From positions 1-37,542 of the forward strand of contig JAEYPP010000076.1 in assembly GCA_023410575.1 (NCBI GenBank): a DNA stretch of 37,542 nt, in the 5' to 3' direction. A program made the translations under genes and the position numbers. Shown here piece after piece: positions 16,828 to 24,749 of this stretch; position 1 is the stretch's first letter; every line of letters starts with the position of its first letter. Under the pieces are notes generated by a model. That model saw nothing but the letters and a program-made list of their open reading frames with translations, had not been told where the DNA came from and made no database searches. The stretch comes from Bacillota bacterium (GTDB taxonomy: Bacteria; Bacillota; Clostridia; Lachnospirales; Lachnospiraceae).

Positions 16828-16919
16828 TAGCGACTTGGAGCTGAAGAATGAAAGTGTCTTAATTCTTCAGTCCTCGTTGTTCGCTAATATCATAAACAAG
16901 ACGAAAGAATGAATCGTCT
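16828..16919 (-). other. Long hairpins between rsmG and GNAT gene
   Basis: A large stem pairs TAGCGA (16881-16886 region) with TCGCTA (16828-16833) and, inside it, CTGAAGAAT with ATTCTTCAG (16841-16849 with 16862-16870; 9 bp, 12-base loop). A second hairpin AGACGA/TCGTCT spans 16899-16919. No T tract follows either, so these are not standard terminators. They could be a 3' end of the rsmG transcript or a leader of the GNAT gene, whose start is 27 bases further. Confidence 0.45.
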
Positions 16920-16946
16920 CAATTCAACAAACAGTGTCTAACTAAT

Positions 16947-17669
16947 TTACTTCATTAGCGGTGCCTTTAATGGCTTACCACCAGATCTTGGATACGCCTT
17001 TGGAGTATTTTTTATTTTTTTTATAATAAATAATGTACGATGCATCTCACTATTTGGAACACTAAAAGATTTAATCTCCTGTAACTTAGCCCCTAAAACT
17101 TCAAAAGAATAGTGAGCTTCTTTCAATTCATCTTCAAATGTTCCTGATTTATAAGGAATGAAATAACCACCTACTTTAACATAAGGTAAGCAAAATTCTG
17201 CTAAGGAAGTTGTTCTTGCAACTGCTCTTGAAACAACAATATCATATTTTTCCCTATGTTCTTCTTTCCTTGCTAACTCTTCTGCACGTGCATGAATTGC
17301 CACAATTTTTCTTAATCCTAAAGTACTAATAACTTCATCTAAGAATTTAACTCTTTTATTCAAAGAGTCAACTAAAGTTACCTTTAAGTTTGGATATACA
17401 ATTTTTAACGGAATGCCTGGAAATCCTGCTCCTGTTCCCATGTCTAATAAACTTAATTCTTCTTTATATGGGTGTTCATGAAATAATGCTAAACTATCAA
17501 GAAAGTGTTTTACTAACACTTCCTCATAATCTGTAATTCCAGTTAAATTCATAAATGAATTCCATTCAACAAGTAAATCATAATACTTCTCAAACTGTTC
17601 TTGTTGCTCTTTATTTATATTAATACCCCATTGGGACAAACCATCAATTAGTGTCTGATTATTTCTCAT
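16947..17669 (-). CDS. rsmG: 16S rRNA (guanine-527-N7)-methyltransferase RsmG
   Basis: A 240-residue methyltransferase (formerly GidB) that makes m7G527 in 16S rRNA from S-adenosylmethionine. LLDMGTGAGFPGIPL (about 74-88) is the cofactor-binding loop, and VSRAVA with LAEFCLPYVKVGG are typical. Length is normal, with a basic tail PKAYPRSGGKPLKAPL. GGAG precedes the ATG. It is last in the rnpA-to-rsmG series, 30 bases after mnmG. Confidence 0.97.
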   Translation of the reverse strand: MRNNQTLIDGLSQWGININKEQQEQFEKYYDLLVEWNSFMNLTGITDYEEVLVKHFLDSLALFHEHPYKEELSLLDMGTGAGFPGIPLKIVYPNLKVTLVDSLNKRVKFLDEVISTLGLRKIVAIHARAEELARKEEHREKYDIVVSRAVARTTSLAEFCLPYVKVGGYFIPYKSGTFEDELKEAHYSFEVLGAKLQEIKSFSVPNSEMHRTLFIIKKIKNTPKAYPRSGGKPLKAPLMK

Positions 17670-17699
17670 TTTAACTCCATCTTTAAAAGTATTATTAAT

Positions 17700-19583
17700 T
17701 TATTGCTTTCTTCGAAATTGCTCTAAATACACAAGAAGTACAGAGATATCTGCAGGTGAAACACCTGATATTCTAGTTGCTTGTCCGACTGAAGTTGGTT
17801 TAAATTTAATTAACTTTTGTCTCGCTTCAATTCTTAATGATGGAATATCATTATAATCGATATTTTCAGGTATCTTTTTGCCTTCTAATTTCTTAAATTG
17901 CTCTACTTGACTTTCTTGTCTTCTTATATATCCTTCATACTTTAAGTTAATCTCAACTTGCTCAATGACTTCCTCTGGTAAATCAGGTCGTTCCTTGTCC
18001 AGTTTTTCAATTGCATAGTAACTTAATTCTGGTCGTTTGATTAACTCAGCTAAATTAGTACCAGTTTTTAAAGCTGTTGAATTAATTCCTTCTAATATTT
18101 CATTAACATCCTTTGATGCCCCAATTAGACTATTTTCAAGTCTTAAAGTTTCCCTTTTAATCATTTCTTCTTTTTGGATTAACTTTTCATATCTCTCATC
18201 ACTAATTAGACCAATATCGTGACCGATTTTTGTTAATCTTAAATCTGCATTATCCTGTCTTAAGATTAATCGATATTCCGCTCTAGATGTCATCATACGA
18301 TAAGGTTCATGTGTTTCCTTTGTTACTAAATCATCGATTAAAACTCCAATATAAGCTTGTGAACGATCTAATATGATTGGCTCTTTTTTATAAAGTTTTC
18401 TAGCTGCATTAATACCAGCCATTAATCCCTGAGCAGCTGCCTCTTCATACCCTGAGCTACCATTAAATTGTCCTCCACTAAATAGACCACTAATCATTTT
18501 GAATTCCAATGATGGTTTTAACTGCATTGGATTGATACAGTCATATTCTATTGCATAAGCATTTCGAACAATCTTAGCATTTTCAAGTCCAGCAACAGAA
18601 CGATACATAGCAACTTGGACATCTTCTGGCAAACTACTTGACATACCAGAAATATACATCTCATTCGTATAATTTCCTTCTGGCTCAATAAATACTTGAT
18701 GCCTGTTTTTATCAGCAAACTTAACGACTTTATCTTCTATAGACGGACAATATCTTGGTCCAGTTCCCTGAATATTCCCAGAATATAGGGGAGAACGGTC
18801 GATATTTTTTCGAATAATCTCATGAGTATTCTCATTCGTATAAGTCAACCAACACGAAACCTGATCCTTTTTAATATCTTCAGGAGTATTTGTAAATGAG
18901 AACGGAACAACCTTTTCATCTCCAAATTGTTCTTCCATCTTACTAAAATCTATACTTCTTCTATCAATACGTGCAGGTGTACCTGTCTTAAAACGATACA
19001 TCTCAATACCTAATGATTTTAAACTTTCTGTTAAATAATTTGCAGAAGGTAATCCATTCGGACCTGTGTAATGACTTACATCTCCATAAATGCATCGTGC
19101 CTTTAAATATACACCAGTACATAAGATAATTGCTCGACAAGGATATACACCATCTGAATAAGTTTTAACTCCTTCAACTTTACCATTTTCAACAAGAATT
19201 TCAGTTATTTCAGCTTGTTTAACGGTAAGATTGTCAGTATTTTCAACAATATGTCGCATCGTCTTACTATAATCTTGTTTATCTGCTTGTGCTCTTAACG
19301 AATGAACTGCAGGTCCCTTTGATTGATTCAGCATCTTTGATTGAATATAGGTTTTATCTATAACCTTTCCCATCTCTCCGCCTAAAGCATCGATTTCACG
19401 TACTAGATGTCCTTTTGAAGTCCCCCCAATATTCGGATTACAAGGCATCAATGCAATACTATCAACACTAACTGTAAACATGATTGTCTTCAAACCAAGT
19501 CTTGCGCAAGCCAATGCAGCCTCGCATCCTGCATGTCCAGCACCTACGACGACGACATCGTAGCTATCATACATGTAACTCAT
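17700..19583 (-). CDS. mnmG: tRNA U34 carboxymethylaminomethyl-modifying enzyme MnmG
   Basis: A 627-residue FAD enzyme (GidA) that with MnmE adds the cmnm5 group to wobble U34 of certain tRNAs. The FAD dinucleotide-binding motif VVGAGHAGCEAA is at 12-23, and the family signature CNPNIGGTSKGHLVREIDALGG follows near 48. PGGEC-type and C-terminal helical regions are complete and length is typical. GAGG lies 8 bases before the ATG. mnmE ends 17 bases upstream, and rsmG follows. Confidence 0.98.
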   Translation of the reverse strand: MSYMYDSYDVVVVGAGHAGCEAALACARLGLKTIMFTVSVDSIALMPCNPNIGGTSKGHLVREIDALGGEMGKVIDKTYIQSKMLNQSKGPAVHSLRAQADKQDYSKTMRHIVENTDNLTVKQAEITEILVENGKVEGVKTYSDGVYPCRAIILCTGVYLKARCIYGDVSHYTGPNGLPSANYLTESLKSLGIEMYRFKTGTPARIDRRSIDFSKMEEQFGDEKVVPFSFTNTPEDIKKDQVSCWLTYTNENTHEIIRKNIDRSPLYSGNIQGTGPRYCPSIEDKVVKFADKNRHQVFIEPEGNYTNEMYISGMSSSLPEDVQVAMYRSVAGLENAKIVRNAYAIEYDCINPMQLKPSLEFKMISGLFSGGQFNGSSGYEEAAAQGLMAGINAARKLYKKEPIILDRSQAYIGVLIDDLVTKETHEPYRMMTSRAEYRLILRQDNADLRLTKIGHDIGLISDERYEKLIQKEEMIKRETLRLENSLIGASKDVNEILEGINSTALKTGTNLAELIKRPELSYYAIEKLDKERPDLPEEVIEQVEINLKYEGYIRRQESQVEQFKKLEGKKIPENIDYNDIPSLRIEARQKLIKFKPTSVGQATRISGVSPADISVLLVYLEQFRRKQ

Positions 19584-19600
19584 CCTATTTTCCTCTTTTC

Positions 19601-20977
19601 TTATTTTCCCATACAGAACTCTTTAAATATAGTATTAATCAGATCTTCATCCACTGCTTCCCCAATAATACTGCCAAGTGCTTCATATGCATTCATCAAG
19701 TCTATTGTAAAGAAGTCTTCCGGCATACCTAAATTAATACTATTATGAACTTGTTCTAAACTAATCTTTGCTTGTTGCAATGCTTCCTTTTGACGAGCAT
19801 TAGAGATATAAATCTCATCATTAAAGGTAAGATTCCCTTTAAAAAACATATCTGTGATTACTTTTTCCATTTCATCCATTCCAGTATGATTTTTTGCAGA
19901 AATTTTTACAATTGTCTTTTGTGTCGCTTTTTTTATTTGATCTTCATCTACTACGGTATCTAAATCTGTTTTGTTTAATAGAATAATTGCTTTTTTATCT
20001 TTGATGAAATCAATAATACTATAATCATTTTCATCCAATGGAGTTGAGGCATCTACAACATAGATAATCAAATCTGCTGCCTCTGCACTTTTTCTTGATT
20101 TATCAACTCCAATTTTTTCAACAATATCGTCTGTTTCTCGAATTCCAGCAGTGTCAATTACATTAAGACATACCCCATTCAAATAAATTGTTTCTTCAAT
20201 GGTGTCTCTCGTAGTTCCTGCTATTTCAGTTACAATCGCTCTTTCTTCTCCAACTAAGACATTTAGTAGTGATGATTTACCAACATTCGGTTTACCTAAT
20301 ATGACAGTACTTATGCCTTCCTTTATTAATCTTCCATTTTCTGCACTGTTTAACAACTTAAAAATGTCGTTTTGAAGGACCTCAACATGTTGTTCCAATT
20401 GTTCTGAAAAACCATCTAAACTAATATGCTCTGGATCATCCAAAGCTGCCTCTATATAAGCAGTATCTAATAAGATACTGTTTCTAATCTCTTTTATTTT
20501 ATCAAGTACATTACCTTTGAGTTGACTTAAACTATTTTTTAATGCCAGCTCACTTTTCGCATGTATAACATCAATAACTGCTTCCGCCTGTGATAAATCA
20601 ATTCGGCCATTTAAAAAAGCACGTTTTGTAAATTCTCCTGGTTGCGCTAGTCGTGCTCCTGCTTCTAACACAGTCTCTAGAACTCTTTTTGTTACAACAA
20701 TTCCGCCATGACAATCTATTTCAATACTATCTTCTTTTGTATAACTTCTTGGTCCTCTCATAATAACGACCATTACTTCATCAATGATTTCTTCGTTATT
20801 TACAATATAGCCATAATGTACGGTATGGGTTTCCATCTCGGATAGCTTTTTTTTACTCTTTTTTTTACGGAATATTTTATCGATGATTTGGAATGCTTCG
20901 TCGCCGCTTATTCGAATAATGCTAATTCCTGCAGTACTAAGTCCTGTGGCAACTGCTGCTATTGTATCTGATTTCAT
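19601..20977 (-). CDS. mnmE: tRNA modification GTPase MnmE
   Basis: A 458-residue GTPase partner of MnmG in cmnm5U34 formation. The N-terminal tetrahydrofolate-binding domain starts MKSDTIAAVATGLSTAGI; the G domain within the helical domain has G1 GKPNVGKS (228-235), G2/G3 GTTRDT and DTAGIRET, and G4 NKTD. The C terminus CMGK holds the catalytic Cys of the CIGK-type motif. The frame is open to 20998, but GGGAG stands 7 bases before ATG 20977, where family members begin. A Lys-rich segment (RKKKSKKK, about 37-44) is unusual but near a variable loop. Confidence 0.98.
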   Translation of the reverse strand: MKSDTIAAVATGLSTAGISIIRISGDEAFQIIDKIFRKKKSKKKLSEMETHTVHYGYIVNNEEIIDEVMVVIMRGPRSYTKEDSIEIDCHGGIVVTKRVLETVLEAGARLAQPGEFTKRAFLNGRIDLSQAEAVIDVIHAKSELALKNSLSQLKGNVLDKIKEIRNSILLDTAYIEAALDDPEHISLDGFSEQLEQHVEVLQNDIFKLLNSAENGRLIKEGISTVILGKPNVGKSSLLNVLVGEERAIVTEIAGTTRDTIEETIYLNGVCLNVIDTAGIRETDDIVEKIGVDKSRKSAEAADLIIYVVDASTPLDENDYSIIDFIKDKKAIILLNKTDLDTVVDEDQIKKATQKTIVKISAKNHTGMDEMEKVITDMFFKGNLTFNDEIYISNARQKEALQQAKISLEQVHNSINLGMPEDFFTIDLMNAYEALGSIIGEAVDEDLINTIFKEFCMGK

Positions 20978-21014
20978 AATATTTCTCCCATCTGCCATTA
21001 GGCTTTAACCTTAA

Positions 21015-21069
21015 GAAAAGACTGTTGTATAAGAACGGTGTCTAACCCGTCTCACATAACAGCCTTTTC
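21015..21069 (-). terminator. Hairpin between jag and mnmE
   Basis: GAAAAG/CTTTTC, then CTGTT/AACAG, then ACGG/CCGT stack into a three-part stem. On the minus strand the 3' arm ends CTTTTCTTAAGG. It probably causes full or partial termination after jag, so mnmE may be reached by readthrough or an unseen promoter. Confidence 0.5.
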
Positions 21070-21115
21070 AATTCATGACAAAGAAAGTTCGCTATGCTCA
21101 CTCTCCTATGTTTAT

Positions 21116-21955
21116 TTAATCATGTGCGCCTTCTGCTTTTAATGCTTCAGCTGCTTTTGCTGCAGCCTTTTGTTCCAAGTAAGCTGCATAGTCTTTCTTA
21201 TAGTCTGTACTGTAATCCTTTGTATTACCGCCATACTTTTTATGAAAGTCTTTTTTACTTGTATTATTAAACTTTTTACCGTAATCTTTATTACCATACT
21301 TGTTATTGTTACCAGCATTAAAGGAAACTCCCTTTTTCATACTAATAACAACTTTACGGAAAGGTTCTTCTCCTTCACTATGAGTTTCCACATACTTATC
21401 ACCCTGTAATGCTGAATGAATAATTCTTCTCTCATATGGATTCATAGGTTCAAGAGATACAGCTTTATGCGTACGCTTTACCTTAGAAGCAATGTTTTTA
21501 GCGAGATTTTCAAGTGTTTCTTTTCTTCTTTCTCGATAATTCTCAGTGTCCAATTTTACTTTTAAATAACCCTCATTATTCTTATTAACAACTAAACTAG
21601 TTAAATATTGTAAAGAATCAAGTGTTTGTCCTCTTTTACCAATCAAGACTCCCATGTCGTCACCTAAAATATTAATGTCAACACTCTCATTCTCTTTATC
21701 ATAGTAAACATCTACAGTTGCTACAATTCCCATAGCTTTGAATACTTTACCAAGAAAGTTTTTTGCTGCTGATTCTACAGTAAATTTTTGTTTAACACGA
21801 ATTTTAGCTGGCTTTGCAAACATTCCAAGTAATCCCTTACTCTCTCGCTCAATCACTTCATATTCAATATTTTCGCTCGTTGTTTGATACTCAAGTAGTG
21901 CCTCGGTTAATGCTTCATCTACCGTTTTACCCGTAAATTCTTTCCATTCACCCAT
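21116..21955 (-). CDS. jag: RNA-binding protein Jag (KhpB)
   Basis: A 279-residue SpoIIIJ-associated RNA-binding protein, the partner of KhpA in related bacteria and linked to cell elongation and membrane protein expression. Jag-N domain is at 1-50 (EFTGKTVDEALTEAL, then ESKGLLGMFAKPAKIRVK). The KH domain has the GKRG loop at 106-109 within GVLIGKRGQTLDSL, and R3H has NPYERRIIHSALQ (172-184). Beyond about 212 comes a tail of some 67 residues rich in Asn, Gly, Lys and Tyr and ending in an Ala-rich helix; Bacillus Jag lacks such a tail. The ATG directly follows the yidC stop, with GGGGGA in the yidC end. Confidence 0.96.
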   Translation of the reverse strand: MGEWKEFTGKTVDEALTEALLEYQTTSENIEYEVIERESKGLLGMFAKPAKIRVKQKFTVESAAKNFLGKVFKAMGIVATVDVYYDKENESVDINILGDDMGVLIGKRGQTLDSLQYLTSLVVNKNNEGYLKVKLDTENYRERRKETLENLAKNIASKVKRTHKAVSLEPMNPYERRIIHSALQGDKYVETHSEGEEPFRKVVISMKKGVSFNAGNNNKYGNKDYGKKFNNTSKKDFHKKYGGNTKDYSTDYKKDYAAYLEQKAAAKAAEALKAEGAHD

Positions 21956-23290
21956 TTACTTATCCCCCTTGTCACTATTATTCCTTTTTAGGATATTAGC
22001 ATTTGCTGCAATACTGCCAGCTTTATAGGATACCTCACTCTTTGTATAATTGGATGCTTCTGTCGTCTTTGGACTAACTGCTTTGCTTTTCATTGTTGAT
22101 TGACTACTATCAATTACTTTTGTTGAAGTTTTTGCAACGCTAGCCATTTTATTGCCAGTAGCAACACCTAATTTCTCTTTACGCTTATTTGACTTTTCTA
22201 CATTTTTAGCAATCATTTCATCAACATCAATTTTATCAAAATATTTATTAATAAAAATCTGCTGGAAAATTTGAACGATACTACCTGTAATCCAGTATAA
22301 ACCTACACCGATTGGCATAAACACACAGAAGATACCAGATAATACTGGCATAACTGTATTCATAGCTTTCATCGTGTCTCCACCAGGTGCTGATTCACCA
22401 TTTTTACTTGTATTCTGAACTACCATTAGTTTACTCTGTATAAATTGAGCTACTGCAGATACTACAGGAACGATTACACCAGGGAATCCCCATCCTGCTG
22501 GATCTAGAATATTCATATTACCAATAAATCGATTAGCATGAATAATTTGATCAATTGTATCCTTAAAATCCTTTTGCAGAACTAGATCTTTTATCATAGC
22601 TACTCCATTTGTACTAGTGAAATAATTTACGAGTGGAGTACTATTTTTATAATTCTCGATGTTTTGACCTAAAAATAAGTCCCAATTGGATGTGTTAAAC
22701 TTAGAAAATATATCAATTAATAAAGTTTTTGATTCTACAGATCCAGGAACTAAAGATGTCAGATCACCAACTGCTGCTCCAATTTTATTACCTTCAATAA
22801 ATGATTTTAATGCATCTGCGTACCCTTGCACATTCATAAAGTTTGATGCAACTACATCATAAAGGGAATTAATATCACTTACATATGCAGGAATCTTATA
22901 GATTACCTGATATAATGCAAACATGATAGGTAAGGAAATCAATAAAGGCAAGCATCCTGCCATCGGAGAAGTGCCGTATTTTGCATATACCTCTTTCATC
23001 TCTGCCTGTTGTCTTTGCATGGAATCTTGATCTTTTTTCCCTTTATACTTTGCTTGTATCTTTTGTATCTCGGGATTCATCTTTGCAGTTAATCTAGAAC
23101 TCTTTTGTTGCTTAATTGTTAATGGAAGCATAAGCATCTTTGTAACAATAGTAAATAATATAATACATAAAGCAATATTGGTAATACCAAAGATATTTAA
23201 AAATTTATAAATACCATTTAATATCTCACCCATTACCCAGGCAAAAGGACCTAAAATGCCTCCAACCTGTGATAAAACAGTTATTTCCAA
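21956..23290 (-). CDS. yidC: Membrane protein insertase YidC (SpoIIIJ/OxaA)
   Basis: A 444-residue insertase that places membrane proteins in the bilayer with or without SecYEG. Hydrophobic helices are at about 36-58, 105-130, 270-295 and 320-350. The cytoplasmic hairpin after helix 1 (RLTAKMNPEIQKIQAKYKGK and on) is conserved. The groove position that is Arg73 in Bacillus SpoIIIJ aligns to Lys51 (FTIVTKMLMLPL). Between helices 2 and 3 there is an extra loop of about 130 residues, and the N terminus lacks a lipobox, unlike Bacillus SpoIIIJ. The start codon is TTG, set by GGAGG 8 bases before it. Forms a unit with jag. Confidence 0.96.
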   Translation of the reverse strand: MEITVLSQVGGILGPFAWVMGEILNGIYKFLNIFGITNIALCIILFTIVTKMLMLPLTIKQQKSSRLTAKMNPEIQKIQAKYKGKKDQDSMQRQQAEMKEVYAKYGTSPMAGCLPLLISLPIMFALYQVIYKIPAYVSDINSLYDVVASNFMNVQGYADALKSFIEGNKIGAAVGDLTSLVPGSVESKTLLIDIFSKFNTSNWDLFLGQNIENYKNSTPLVNYFTSTNGVAMIKDLVLQKDFKDTIDQIIHANRFIGNMNILDPAGWGFPGVIVPVVSAVAQFIQSKLMVVQNTSKNGESAPGGDTMKAMNTVMPVLSGIFCVFMPIGVGLYWITGSIVQIFQQIFINKYFDKIDVDEMIAKNVEKSNKRKEKLGVATGNKMASVAKTSTKVIDSSQSTMKSKAVSPKTTEASNYTKSEVSYKAGSIAANANILKRNNSDKGDK

Positions 23291-23358
23291 ACTAATTTCC
23301 TCCTTATTCCATCACGACTATGTAATCATGATATACTTAGGTACTCAAAAAAGTCATC

Positions 23359-23571
23359 CTAAGGGACAGGATCAAATCCCCCTTCATGAAATGGATGACA
23401 CTTAAGAATTCTTCTCACTGCTAGATAAGTCCCCTTTACTGCACCATGGCGTTCGATTGCCTCTAGGGCGTACTCTGAACAGGTTGGTGTAAACCTACAA
23501 GTAGGTACTCTCTTCATAGGTGAGATATATTTCCTATACAGTTTTACTAATCTAATTAGAATTCGCTTCAT
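23359..23571 (-). CDS. yidD: Membrane protein insertion efficiency factor YidD
   Basis: A 70-residue protein that assists YidC-dependent insertion. KLYRKYISP, CRFTPTCSEYALEAIERHG and KCHPFHEGGFDPVP are the family hallmarks, with three conserved Cys. The frame is open to 23613, overlapping the rnpA end, but the family starts MKRILIRLVK at 23571. No strong ribosome site precedes either start, so translational coupling to rnpA is likely. Sits between rnpA and yidC. Confidence 0.95.
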   Translation of the reverse strand: MKRILIRLVKLYRKYISPMKRVPTCRFTPTCSEYALEAIERHGAVKGTYLAVRRILKCHPFHEGGFDPVP

Positions 23572-23590
23572 CACGATATAATCATCTTTT

Positions 23591-23938
23591 CTACAACGAC
23601 TCTTGGCCGTCATGAATAATGCGCTGTAATTTTGCTAAGTGCATAAAAGCGCTACTGATTTCCGAATAGTTCTTGTCCTTAGATCCTAATCTTGCTACAA
23701 CTACTATGTCTAAACCACTATTAAACATAGTTTCATTCAAACGGTAACTTTCTCGAATCAATCTTGTGATTCGATGTCGAACTACACTATTTCCAACTTT
23801 TTTACTTACAGAAATACCAATACGATTAAAAGATAATTCATTCTTACAAACATACATTACGAAGTACTTGTTAGCATAAGACTTACCATTTCTGTAAACG
23901 TTACCGAATTCTCTACTGTTTTTTAAGAATTTTGACAA
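23591..23938 (-). CDS. rnpA: Ribonuclease P protein component RnpA
   Basis: The protein subunit of RNase P, 115 residues, which helps the RNA subunit mature tRNA 5' ends. It has FLKNSREFGNVYRNGKS near the start, GISVSKKVGNSVVRHR and LIRESYR. The usual RNR motif (RNxxKR) reads R-H-R-I-T-R here, with two substitutions. The start is TTG at 23938, with AAGGAG 11 bases upstream and no in-frame ATG nearby. It follows rpmH and overlaps the open frame before yidD. Confidence 0.95.
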   Translation of the reverse strand: MSKFLKNSREFGNVYRNGKSYANKYFVMYVCKNELSFNRIGISVSKKVGNSVVRHRITRLIRESYRLNETMFNSGLDIVVVARLGSKDKNYSEISSAFMHLAKLQRIIHDGQESL

Positions 23939-24011
23939 TGTTTCAAAATCTCCTTAATAAAACCTACTGTTTTGTATACATATTAGAAGAAAAGGTCACA
24001 TTGACTGCGAC

Positions 24012-24146
24012 CTAAGCTGTTAATTGATGTCTTCCTTTAGCTCTTCTTGCAGCTAAAACTTTTCTTCCATTAGCTGTACTCATTCTGGATCTAAATCCAT
24101 GAACCTTTGCTCTAGAACGCTTTTTTGGCTGGAATGTCATTTTCAT
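24012..24146 (-). CDS. rpmH: 50S ribosomal protein bL34
   Basis: A 44-residue protein of the large ribosomal subunit, starting MKMTFQPKKRSRAKVHGFRS and ending GRHQLTA. Length is canonical and nearly a third of residues are Arg or Lys. AGGAGG (24156-24161) lies 9 bases before the ATG. It is first of the rpmH-rnpA-yidD-yidC-jag series and has its own strong promoter next to the origin. Confidence 0.98.
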   Translation of the reverse strand: MKMTFQPKKRSRAKVHGFRSRMSTANGRKVLAARRAKGRHQLTA

Positions 24147-24254
24147 CTATATACACCTCCTCATATTAATTAATATTCTCTACTAGCACCATTACTTAAT
24201 TTAGTGCTTTATTCTCAAAGTAAGCCTACTTACTCGATTTTAAATAGCACTACT

Positions 24255-24283
24255 ATTATATTCGTTTCGATTCAACTCGTCAA
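24255..24283 (-). promoter_or_regulatory. Promoter of the rpmH operon
   Basis: On the minus strand -35 TTGACG (24278-24283), 17 bp spacer, -10 TATAAT (24255-24260). Leader to rpmH about 100 bases. Confidence 0.85.
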
Positions 24284-24362
24284 GTGAATCTTTTCGTTTA
24301 CTTATATTTGAATTACTTATAAATAATGTAACTTTTGTAATTATATAAATTTTTTAAATTTG

Positions 24363-24602
24363 TTGACATTTGTTAATAATTGCGTGAGAGTTATCCACAA
24401 AAAGTGGATAAATTGTTAATAACTTTGTTTATTTGTGTTAATTATTAAAAAATCATACTCAATTATACTTATAATTTCATTAATTGTCTATGTGTATAAC
24501 TCTTATATTATTATAAACGAGCTGTGAATAATTAATACTAAGCTGTGAATAACTTAAAGAAATATGATAAACTTATGTTTATAATCAAATATTTACATTG
24601 AA
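24363..24602. other. oriC, upstream part (DnaA box cluster before dnaA)
   Basis: A 600-bp, very AT-rich gap lies between rpmH and dnaA. Boxes: a perfect TTATCCACA at 24391-24399 facing an inverted TTATCCACT at 24403-24411; TTATACACA (minus) at 24491-24499; and TTATTCACA (minus) at 24523-24531 and 24544-24552. The last two lie in exact 12-mers AGCTGTGAATAA repeated 21 bp apart, two helical turns. The arrangement suits DnaA assembly and autoregulation of dnaA. I could not place a convincing dnaA promoter. Confidence 0.85.
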
Positions 24603-24705
24603 ATGTTGATAGATTTGTTATATATTATAACTATATGCACATGTTTATGTAGGACAAGTGCGCTTAATTTTATATGGGTTAAACAATCCATTGTTATAAA
24701 TATCA

Positions 24706-24720
24706 CGGCGTGGAACGCCG
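24706..24720 (+). other. GC-rich hairpin in dnaA leader
   Basis: CGGCGT and ACGCCG form a 6-bp all-strong stem with a 3-base loop, 30 bases before the dnaA ATG, in a region otherwise strongly AT-rich. It may affect dnaA mRNA translation or stability. Confidence 0.4.
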
Positions 24721-24749
24721 GAAGGCGTAAGAAGGGCACGGTTTTTAAT

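Noticed and set aside
24603..24749. N-terminal extension of dnaA by 49 codons
   Set aside because: Lies over leader and hairpin sequence, and DnaA homologues start at the downstream ATG.
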